From positions 1 to 35,505 of the forward strand of contig NYSY01000149.1 of the NCBI GenBank assembly GCA_002683215.1: a stretch of DNA of 35,505 nucleotides, in the 5' to 3' direction. Positions 18,139 to 25,192 of the stretch are shown here, piece after piece; within the stretch, counting starts at the first letter, position 1, and each line of letters starts with the position of its first letter. Made by a program: the position numbers and the translations under genes. The notes beneath the pieces are model-generated. The model was not told the DNA's origin. It saw only the letters and a list, made by a program, of their open reading frames with translations, and searched no databases. This stretch comes from Planctomycetaceae bacterium (lineage in GTDB: Bacteria; Planctomycetota; Phycisphaerae; Phycisphaerales; SM1A02).

Positions 18139-18897
18139 TTGAACGATCAGATCACCCCGTCTTCATCACCCGCCGGACAGCGGATCCTCGTGGTCGGCGC
18201 CGGCGGCGGCATCGGTCGATCGCTCGTGGAACGCCTGGTGGCCCGCGGGGCCTCCGTGATCGGCGCTGCGCGGGACGTTGATGCACTTGAATCGGTCCCC
18301 GGACTCGAGTCCCGACACCAGCTCGATGCCCGGGACCCCGACGCGACGGTCGCGCTGGTCGGAACCCTCCATCAGGACACGCCATTGGATGGAATCGTGA
18401 ACCTCGCCGGATGCATCTCCCTGAAGCCCGCCCACATGGTCTCCACCGACGAATGGAACGAGACGATCGCGACCAAGCTCACGACGGCCTTCGCCTGCGT
18501 CAAGGCGGCGGGACGACACCTCAAGGCCGGCGGGAGCGTCGTACTCGTTTCGACCGTCGCCGCCGGGACCGGGCTCTCGAATCACGAGGCCATCGCCGCG
18601 GCAGGGGCCGGCATCGAGGGCCTCGCCCGGGCGGCCGCCGCGACCTACGCGGCCCGAGGGCTCCGCTTCAACGTCGTCGCACCGGGCCTCGTGGATACCC
18701 CACTCGCCTCCAAGATCACCGGAAGCGAGCGGGCCCTCGAGCACTCGAGAAAGATGCACCCCCTCGGCCGCATCGGGGTCGCGGAAGACGTATCCCCCGC
18801 CATCGACTGGCTCCTCTCACCCGATGCGGGCTGGATCACCGGCCAGACCATCGGAATCGACGGAGGCCTCGGAGCGCTTCGCGTGCCGGCCTCATGA
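18139..18897 (+). CDS. short-chain dehydrogenase/reductase (SDR) lacking catalytic Tyr and Lys
   Basis: A 252-residue Rossmann-fold protein and the first gene of the photolyase operon. The cofactor motif VVGAGGGIGRSLVE (TGxxxGxG-type), the structural NLAGCISL and the PGLVDTPLASKI segment are classical SDR. In the active site Ser138 is present (VVLVSTVAA), but the YxxxK positions are Ile152 and Gly156 in NHEAIAAAGAGIEGL. Loss of Tyr is seen in related SDRs with an NHEAIAAAK-type motif; loss of Lys as well suggests altered chemistry or a non-enzymatic NAD(P)-binding role. The C-terminal WITGQTIGIDGG is normal. Translation starts at TTG 18139 with GGAG 7 nt upstream. The stop overlaps the next start (ATGA). 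Confidence 0.87.
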   Translation: MNDQITPSSSPAGQRILVVGAGGGIGRSLVERLVARGASVIGAARDVDALESVPGLESRHQLDARDPDATVALVGTLHQDTPLDGIVNLAGCISLKPAHMVSTDEWNETIATKLTTAFACVKAAGRHLKAGGSVVLVSTVAAGTGLSNHEAIAAAGAGIEGLARAAAATYAARGLRFNVVAPGLVDTPLASKITGSERALEHSRKMHPLGRIGVAEDVSPAIDWLLSPDAGWITGQTIGIDGGLGALRVPAS

Positions 18898-21326
18898 ACC
18901 TCGACGAGATGATTCAACGCCTGCCCGGCCATCTTCGGGAACGGGTCCACCCGTTCGCCGACCGAGGTCGCGGAGGTGACCTGGTCGTCTGCTGGATTCA
19001 CCACGCCAATCGCACCGACGAGAACCCCCTGCTGGAGGTCGCGGCGGACGCGGCCCGCGCCCTGCAACTCCCACTGGTGGTCCACGCCGGCTTCGGTGGC
19101 TTCCATCCCCATGCGAACGATCGGCACACCCGCTTCATGCTCGAGGGATTGCGGGAGACCCAGGCCTCGCTCGCCTCGCACGGGATCCGAATGTCCGTGA
19201 CGCCGCCGACGACACCCGGCCGCCCTTCCGGGCTCCGGCAGCTCGCGAACCGAGCCCGCCTGCTCGTTGCAGAAGACCAGCCGGTGCGACCCTGGCCCCG
19301 TCGGACCGCGGCGATCGCCGATTGCGTCCCCGGTGAAGTCATGCTGGTGGACACCGCCTGCGTCGCGCCCATACGTTCGATCGCCGGCACCCATGATCGA
19401 GCGTTCCGATTTCGTTCGGCCGCTGAGGCGTCGTGGAAGGAACGGCTCGACCGCGATTGGCCGAAGGCTTCGCTCGATGCGCCGGAAGCGAAGACCGCCG
19501 ACCTGCCGAACGGCACGCTTGATCTCGCCTCCATCGATCTCGGCCTCACCATCGGAGACTGGGACATCGACCATTCGATCGGTCCCGTCCCGGATCTGCG
19601 TGGTGGCATGGCCGCGGCCGACGCCCGGTGGGAGGCCTTTCGCGACCGGAGCCTGAGCCGCTACCACCGGCGAAGGAACGATGCGATCGATGAAGATGGC
19701 GTGAGCGGACTCTCTCCGTACCTGCATCACGGGATGATCTCTCCGATGCGGATCGCTCGCGACGCCCATCGGACCGGCGGCGAAGGCGGCGAGAAGTTTC
19801 TCGACGAGCTGCTGGTCTGGCGGGAGCTCGCCCACCATTTCTGCCTTCATCAACCCAACCACGATGCTCTGGAAGCGCTCCCCTCCTGGGCCCGGAAGAC
19901 GCTCGATCGCCATCGACGGGATGAACGCCCCGGCCGCCGATCGTGGGAGACGCTCGCGAGAGGACGTACCGGCGACCGACTCTGGGACCTGGCTCAGGAG
20001 TCGTTGAAGTGCCGGGGTCGACTGCACAACAACTTGCGGATGACATGGGGCAAGATGCTGCTCGAGTGGACCGCCTCACCGGAAGAGGCCCTCGATCGGT
20101 TGCTCGACCTCAACGATCGGTACGCGCTCGATGGATCCGACGCGAACTCCATCGGCGGTCTGCTCTGGTGCCTCGGCCTCTTCGACCGCGGCTTCGAACC
20201 GGAGCAGCCCGTGTTGGGCACGATTCGCGGCCGGAATTCGGTCGATCACGCGAAGCGGCTCGACCTCGGCCGGTACCGGTCGGTCGTCCGGGGCGGCATC
20301 CAGCGCGGCTCCGTGCTCGTCGTCGGCGCCGGCATCGCCGGATCGCACGCAGCCCGGATCCTGCATGATCATGGACATCGCGTGACCGTGCTCGACAAGA
20401 GCCGCGGCCCGGGGGGTCGCTCCAGCAGCCGTCGCGGCGACGGCACGCGACACGACCACGGATGCCAGGTGCTGCGGCTGCGGGGCGAGACGCTCCGGCG
20501 TCCGGCCGAAAGCTGGGAGGAAGACGGAGTCATCGCGCGGTGGAATCCAAGAATCCTCCAGGACGGCTCGGTGATTCCACGCCCGCGGGAACCATGGTTC
20601 GTGGGGAAGCCGGGCATGAACGAGCTCGTCCGGCACCTGCAGCGTGATCTGGAGGTCGAGTTCGGCCGACGCATCACTCGACTGGAGAAGACCAGCACGG
20701 GCTGGCGGGCGTTCGACGACGCGGACTCGAAGGTCGGCGAAGCGGATCGCGTGATCATCGCGGCCCCCGCACCCCAGGCCGCCACCCTGCTTCGCACCGC
20801 CACCATCGACGCCGATCCGCTCGACGCGGTTGTTTTCGATCCGACCTGGACTCTGCTCCTCGACGGGGTCGACCACGATCCAGGCTTCGACGTCGCGATC
20901 GACCCGAACCCCGAGATTCGCTGGATGGCACGCGAGGCTTCCCGCCCCGGCCGCGCCGACGCCGGCTGCTGGACCATCAACGCCACCCCCGAGTGGTCTC
21001 GTACCAACCTCGAAGCGGATTCCGAATTCGTCGAAGACCGGCTCCGGACCGCTGCTGCCGCCGCCTTGGGCATCGCCATCGACCGCCCCGGCCGGGTCCA
21101 CCGCTGGCGATACGGGCTCGTCGAGGCACCGCTCGGCCGACCGATCCACATCGACGCGTCGACCGGCGCGATCGCCTGCGGAGACTGGTGCCTGGGCGGA
21201 CGCGTCGAACACGCCTTCCAGAGCGGTGCCGCGGCCGCCGGGACGCTTCTGCGCGACCCGTCGTTCGCCTCCCCTGATCCGGGCGATGCGATCGACGAAG
21301 GCCTGTTCGCGGGGATTTCGGGATGA
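18894..21326 (+). CDS. class II-type photolyase fused to a renalase-like FAD/NAD(P)-dependent oxidoreductase
   Basis: An 810-residue two-domain flavoprotein. Residues 1 to ~465 match class II CPD photolyases, which use light and FAD to split pyrimidine dimers: an N-terminal antenna-type domain ([29 protein letters not shown]), then [46 protein letters not shown] and [20 protein letters not shown]. From ~470 a second FAD-binding Rossmann domain begins, with G478-x-G480-x-x-G483 ([17 protein letters not shown]) and the renalase-type motif [14 protein letters not shown]. It ends with [20 protein letters not shown], where the last FAD-contact helix is expected. Renalases oxidise abnormal NAD(P)H isomers; what this one does is unknown. 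The frame is continuous, so the fusion is not an obvious assembly break. ATG 18894 overlaps the SDR stop. Confidence 0.88.
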   Translation: MNLDEMIQRLPGHLRERVHPFADRGRGGDLVVCWIHHANRTDENPLLEVAADAARALQLPLVVHAGFGGFHPHANDRHTRFMLEGLRETQASLASHGIRMSVTPPTTPGRPSGLRQLANRARLLVAEDQPVRPWPRRTAAIADCVPGEVMLVDTACVAPIRSIAGTHDRAFRFRSAAEASWKERLDRDWPKASLDAPEAKTADLPNGTLDLASIDLGLTIGDWDIDHSIGPVPDLRGGMAAADARWEAFRDRSLSRYHRRRNDAIDEDGVSGLSPYLHHGMISPMRIARDAHRTGGEGGEKFLDELLVWRELAHHFCLHQPNHDALEALPSWARKTLDRHRRDERPGRRSWETLARGRTGDRLWDLAQESLKCRGRLHNNLRMTWGKMLLEWTASPEEALDRLLDLNDRYALDGSDANSIGGLLWCLGLFDRGFEPEQPVLGTIRGRNSVDHAKRLDLGRYRSVVRGGIQRGSVLVVGAGIAGSHAARILHDHGHRVTVLDKSRGPGGRSSSRRGDGTRHDHGCQVLRLRGETLRRPAESWEEDGVIARWNPRILQDGSVIPRPREPWFVGKPGMNELVRHLQRDLEVEFGRRITRLEKTSTGWRAFDDADSKVGEADRVIIAAPAPQAATLLRTATIDADPLDAVVFDPTWTLLLDGVDHDPGFDVAIDPNPEIRWMAREASRPGRADAGCWTINATPEWSRTNLEADSEFVEDRLRTAAAAALGIAIDRPGRVHRWRYGLVEAPLGRPIHIDASTGAIACGDWCLGGRVEHAFQSGAAAAGTLLRDPSFASPDPGDAIDEGLFAGISG

Positions 21327-21706
21327 GCCGTGCGCCCCTGCCGAGACGAACCTGCGAATGCTGCGGACGGACCTTCGCCTGGCGTCGAAAATGGGCGCGT
21401 GACTGGGAGAACGTGCGGTACTGCTCCGATCGGTGTCGCCGCTCGGGCACGGGCGCGGCCGACCGACGACTCGAAGCATGCATTCTGGATCGCCTGGGCG
21501 GCCGGCCCGGACGCAGCACCACCTGCCCATCGGAGATCGCCCGAACGATCGACCCCGCGGACTGGCGGGATCATCTCGAAGCGGTGCGGTGCGCCGCACG
21601 CCGCCTCGTCGCGGCCGGCCGCCTCGAGTTCCTGCAGAACGGCCGCGCCGTCGATCCTGACACCGCCCGTGGCCCGATTCGACTTCGGCTCGTCCGTGAT
21701 CGGTGA
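21323..21706 (+). CDS. DUF2256-DUF3253 fusion: zinc-ribbon plus winged-helix-like protein
   Basis: A 127-residue protein. Residues ~8-40 are a DUF2256-type four-Cys zinc ribbon ([20 protein letters not shown], then [11 protein letters not shown]). Residues ~50-125 are DUF3253-type, a small winged-helix-like domain ([43 protein letters not shown]). Neither domain has an established function. DUF2256 genes are often found beside photolyase/cryptochrome genes, and that holds here. Zinc ribbon plus winged helix would suit nucleic-acid binding, so an accessory or regulatory role in the operon is a reasonable guess. ATG 21323 overlaps the stop of the photolyase fusion by 4 nt. Confidence 0.85.
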   Translation: MSRAPLPRRTCECCGRTFAWRRKWARDWENVRYCSDRCRRSGTGAADRRLEACILDRLGGRPGRSTTCPSEIARTIDPADWRDHLEAVRCAARRLVAAGRLEFLQNGRAVDPDTARGPIRLRLVRDR

Positions 21707-21803
21707 ATCCGGATGAGTCGGCGACGCGAAAATCGACATAGGTCGCCGCCGGAGGGGTGACGACCCGCCAGAAGACCACGCGGCACCGAACGGAGATCGA
21801 GGG

Positions 21804-22436
21804 ATGATCCACGACGCCCGAACCTGCGACGACGCCGAAGACACCGCGGACGGCGAGGCCTCACGTGCGGCCGGCTTCGACCAGCCACGGATCGAAGCGG
21901 CGGTCCGCGAGATCCTCCTCGCGATCGGCGAGGATCCGGATCGCGAAGGCCTCATGGACACCCCGCGTCGGGTCGCCGGAGCCTACGGTGAGATGTTCTC
22001 GGGCATGGGCGAATCCCCGGAGGCGCATCTCGCCCGCCAGTTCCCGCAGGACGGCAGCGACCCCGTGATGGTCATCAACATCCCTTTCACGAGCATGTGC
22101 GAGCATCACCTGCTGCCGTTCAGCGGCGTGGCCCACATCGCTTACCAGCCACAACATGGCCGCGTGGTCGGGCTCTCGAAGCTCGCTCGCACGGTTCAGA
22201 TCCTCGCCCGCCGCCCCCAGCAGCAGGAGCGGCTCACCCAGCAGATCCGCGAGGCGATCGAAGAACACCTCGACCCCGCCGGCGTGCTGGTGATGCTCGA
22301 GGCCACGCACTCGTGCATGCAGATCCGCGGGGCGAAGGCCCACGGTGCGGGCATGAAGACCCGTTCCGTCGGCGGCCGCTGGGAACGCGATGCCGCGACA
22401 CGCCGCGAGATTCAGGAGATGATGGTCGGCAAGTGA
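21804..22436 (+). CDS. folE: GTP cyclohydrolase I
   Basis: A 210-residue cytosolic enzyme that converts GTP to 7,8-dihydroneopterin triphosphate, the first step to folates. The zinc ligands Cys99 and His102 (MCEHHLLPF) and Cys171 (HSCMQIRG) are all present, as are LMDTPRRVAGAY, GLSKLARTVQILARRPQ and the C-terminal basic RGAKAHGAGMKTRS segment. The first 25 residues are a poorly conserved acidic extension. GGAG lies 8 nt before ATG 21804. The gene sits between photolyase-associated genes. Class I photolyases commonly use methenyltetrahydrofolate as antenna, so local folE may support cofactor supply; this is inference. Whether a second folE exists elsewhere cannot be seen. Confidence 0.96.
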   Translation: MIHDARTCDDAEDTADGEASRAAGFDQPRIEAAVREILLAIGEDPDREGLMDTPRRVAGAYGEMFSGMGESPEAHLARQFPQDGSDPVMVINIPFTSMCEHHLLPFSGVAHIAYQPQHGRVVGLSKLARTVQILARRPQQQERLTQQIREAIEEHLDPAGVLVMLEATHSCMQIRGAKAHGAGMKTRSVGGRWERDAATRREIQEMMVGK

Positions 22437-22466
22437 TTCCGACCTCTTCTCCTGGATGGATCGAAC

Positions 22467-23732
22467 ATGTCCTCGAAAACCCCCATCCTGATCATCGGCG
22501 CGGGCCTCGCCGGCCTCGCCGCCGGACGCGAGCTCCATCGCCGAGGTCATCCGTTCCGCATCCTCGAACGTTCGGACCGGGTCGGTGGGCGGCTTGGATC
22601 GATCGAGGTCGACGGCTTCGTCTGCGACCTCGGTTTCCAGGTCTCGATGTCCAACTACCGCGTCCTCGAGTCACTCGTCGACCGCGCCTCCCTCCACCGG
22701 GATCCGTTCATCCCCGGCGCCGTGGTCTGGACCGGAACGGATCGAATCCGCGTGGTCGATCCGCGACGGGCGCCGCTGGGTGCGTTCCAGGCGGTCTTTC
22801 GAGGACTCGCAGGATGGAGAGACCTCCGGGCCGCAACGCGATGCCGACGGGCCGCGGTCCGCGCAACCTCCGGGGCCGATCCGGCGGGCTCCGCCGACCG
22901 GTTCATCCGGGACGTCGGCTTCAGCGAACGTTTCCGGGAAGCCTTCCTTCGCCCGTTCTTCGGTGGTGTCTTCCTCGACGAGTCGCTTGAGGTCTCCGCG
23001 GGACGCTTTCTCAGAACCCTCGACCGATTCTCGCGCGGCACCGCCGAACTCCCCCGCGGCGGCATGCAGGCGATCGCCGATGCGATGGCGATGCCGATCC
23101 TCGATCGGATCGACCTCGGCCGAAACATCGAGGCAGTCGATGCGGGCGCCGTGGTGCTCGACGACGGAGCACGACTCGAAGCGGCCGGCATCATCATCGC
23201 GACGGACCAGGACACCTCGAAGCGACTGCTCCACGGGCCCCGGGACCACGAAACCGAGCACGAAGATCGACCGCGGTGGGCCTCGACCGTCGCCATCCAC
23301 TTCGAGACGCCCGCGGCGACGATTCTCGAGCCGATCATCGTCCTGAACGGAAGCGGATCAGGTGACGTGAATCTCGTCGCCAGTTCGACCGCGGTGACCG
23401 ACGACGTCGCACCGGCCGGTCGCCACAGCCTCACCGTCAGTCTTCGACCCGGTGGCCCGACCGACCTCGGCCCGGCGGATCTCGAGCGAATCGGACGAAC
23501 CGCAGCCGCGATGATCGGCGTGGAAAGCACGAAGTGGCGACACCTTGCGACGACCACGATCCATCGGGCCCTCCCGATCGGACCACCCCCCGCCACCCGA
23601 CCCGAAACGCCCGATCGAATCGAGATCGCCGGCGACTGGCTCGGTGAACCATCGATCGACGCCGCGGTGCAAAGCGGAATCGAGGCCGCGATCCGGTTGA
23701 CCGAACCATCCACCCCGGGAGATCCGAGATGA
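22467..23732 (+). CDS. FAD-dependent oxidoreductase, amine oxidase / phytoene-desaturase-like
   Basis: A 421-residue flavoprotein. The N-terminal dinucleotide-binding motif is PILIIGAGLAGLAAGRELHR, followed by ILERSDRVGGRLGSIEVDGF and CDLGFQVSMSNY, as in protoporphyrinogen oxidase, phytoene desaturase and monoamine oxidase relatives. FLRPFFGGVFLDESLEVSAG and ELPRGGMQAIADAMA follow. The C-terminal IAGDWLGEPSIDAAVQSGIEAA is the second FAD-contact region. The substrate is unknown. Proteins of this type are frequent neighbours of bacterial photolyases. The gene follows folE by 30 nt and overlaps the class I photolyase start by 4 nt, so it is probably co-expressed with both. Confidence 0.87.
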   Translation: MSSKTPILIIGAGLAGLAAGRELHRRGHPFRILERSDRVGGRLGSIEVDGFVCDLGFQVSMSNYRVLESLVDRASLHRDPFIPGAVVWTGTDRIRVVDPRRAPLGAFQAVFRGLAGWRDLRAATRCRRAAVRATSGADPAGSADRFIRDVGFSERFREAFLRPFFGGVFLDESLEVSAGRFLRTLDRFSRGTAELPRGGMQAIADAMAMPILDRIDLGRNIEAVDAGAVVLDDGARLEAAGIIIATDQDTSKRLLHGPRDHETEHEDRPRWASTVAIHFETPAATILEPIIVLNGSGSGDVNLVASSTAVTDDVAPAGRHSLTVSLRPGGPTDLGPADLERIGRTAAAMIGVESTKWRHLATTTIHRALPIGPPPATRPETPDRIEIAGDWLGEPSIDAAVQSGIEAAIRLTEPSTPGDPR

Positions 23733-25117
23733 GCGCGAGTCGACGGACCATCGCATGGCTGCGCGGCGACCTCCGGGTCGATGACAATCCTGCGCTCGCC
23801 ACGGCCCGTGACCGCGGGACGGATGGATGCACCGCGGTGTATCTCATCGACGACGCCTTCTGGTCCCGCCATCACTGGGGGCCGGCTCGACGCGGCATGA
23901 ACCTCCGGGCGGTGGCCGCGATGCGACCGAGACTCGCCGACGCCGGCGTCGACCTTCGCGTCCTGACGACGGCCTCACAGCCCGCCGAGGATGTGATCAC
24001 GGAGGCCTGCCGTCTGCTCGGTGCGACCGAGGTTCATGCGAACCGGGAGTTCGGCGTCGATGAACTTCGGCGCGACGAACGGGTGGCGGTCCGGCTCGCC
24101 GATGCGAACGTCGATCTTCGACGTCACCACGACCAGACGATCCTCCCGGTCGAGGAGATTCGATCCGGGGCCGGCACCCCCTACACCGTGTTCACGCCGT
24201 TCAAGCGCAAGTGGCTGGCCCTGCTCGGCGAGGCGGGCATCCCCGCCCCCCTCGACCCACCTCGCACGTCCGACCCGCCCCTGGAGACCAGCCCGCCGCT
24301 CGCCGACGAGATCGATCTCGATACCGCGCTCCGTGACGTCCCCGAGTCGGCGTTCGAGGCCGGTGAAGCCGAACCTCACCGACGGCTCGAGGCGTTCCTC
24401 GACGGCCCTGTGGAGCGTTATCACGACGACCGCGACCCGCCCTCGCTCGACGGCACGAGCACGATTTCTCCGTGGCTGGCCTGCGGCTCGATCTCCCCAC
24501 GTCGAATTCTCACGGTCCTCACGCAACGTTTCGGTCCCGACCCCGCGGCCTGGGCGGAGGGGCCTTCGACCTGGTTGAGCGAACTGATCTGGCGGGAGTT
24601 CTATCGCCACGTGATGGACGGCATTCCGAAGCTCTCGATGGATCGACCACTGCACGGCTGGACCGACCGCGTCCGCTGGCGTGACGACGAGGCCGGATTC
24701 ACCGCATGGTGCGACGGACGAACCGGGATCGCGATCGTCGACGCGGGCATGCGGCAACTCGCCGCCGCGGGATGGATGCACAATCGCGTCCGCATGATCA
24801 CCGCGACCTTCCTTGCGAAACATCTGCTCATCGACTGGCGCCGAGGCGAGCGGTTCTTCATGCGGCAGCTCGTCGACGGCGACTTCCCCAGCAACAACGG
24901 CGGCTGGCAGTGGGCCGCCTCGACCGGAACCGACGCGGCGCCCTACTTCCGGATCTTCAATCCCGATCGCCAGGCCGAACGCTTCGATCCTGATGCGACC
25001 TACATCCGGCGGTGGGTTCCGGAGTACGACGGCCCCGGATCGATGAAGCCGATCGTCGACCTCAAGGCGGCACGGGTCCGTGCGATCGAGACGTTCAAGA
25101 CGGCGAAGAACGGCTGA
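23729..25117 (+). CDS. phrB: class I CPD photolyase (deoxyribodipyrimidine photo-lyase)
   Basis: A 462-residue light-driven DNA repair enzyme. It has the N-terminal antenna domain (IAWLRGDLRVDDNPAL, TPYTVFTPFKRKWL) and the C-terminal FAD domain (SELIWREFYRHVMDG, IVDAGMRQLAAAGWMHNRVR, NNGGWQWAASTGTDAAPYFR). The electron-transfer tryptophans are W317, W370 and W393, with the same 53- and 23-residue spacing as W306/W359/W382 in E. coli PhrB. Glu112 aligns with the E. coli Glu109 that contacts the methenyltetrahydrofolate antenna, which fits the folE gene in the same operon. It is not a cryptochrome DASH by these motifs. The start overlaps the previous stop (ATGA) and GGGAG lies just upstream. 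It is the last gene of the operon. Confidence 0.95.
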   Translation: MSASRRTIAWLRGDLRVDDNPALATARDRGTDGCTAVYLIDDAFWSRHHWGPARRGMNLRAVAAMRPRLADAGVDLRVLTTASQPAEDVITEACRLLGATEVHANREFGVDELRRDERVAVRLADANVDLRRHHDQTILPVEEIRSGAGTPYTVFTPFKRKWLALLGEAGIPAPLDPPRTSDPPLETSPPLADEIDLDTALRDVPESAFEAGEAEPHRRLEAFLDGPVERYHDDRDPPSLDGTSTISPWLACGSISPRRILTVLTQRFGPDPAAWAEGPSTWLSELIWREFYRHVMDGIPKLSMDRPLHGWTDRVRWRDDEAGFTAWCDGRTGIAIVDAGMRQLAAAGWMHNRVRMITATFLAKHLLIDWRRGERFFMRQLVDGDFPSNNGGWQWAASTGTDAAPYFRIFNPDRQAERFDPDATYIRRWVPEYDGPGSMKPIVDLKAARVRAIETFKTAKNG

Positions 25118-25136
25118 ACCGCCGCCGTGAAGCAAA

Positions 25137-25165
25137 GCCCCCTCCCCGCATGTCGGAGAGGGGGC
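25137..25165. terminator. bidirectional terminator between the photolyase operon and the ApbE fusion gene
   Basis: An 11-bp G/C stem (25137-25147 with 25155-25165, one G-U pair on one strand) with loop GCATGTC lies between the two convergent stop codons. On the minus strand it is followed by TTTGCTT, so it fits best as the terminator of the minus-strand gene but could serve both. Confidence 0.75.
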
Positions 25166-25192
25166 GGCTCTGTTCCGGTCCGGGTCACTCGA

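Noticed and set aside
20076-21961. Overlapping minus-strand open frames opposite the photolyase fusion
   Set aside because: Low-complexity Arg/Ser-rich translations without motifs, opposite well-supported plus-strand genes.
23729-25117. Cryptochrome DASH instead of photolyase
   Set aside because: The length, Trp spacing and NNGGWQWAASTGTDAAPYFR region match class I CPD photolyases such as E. coli PhrB.
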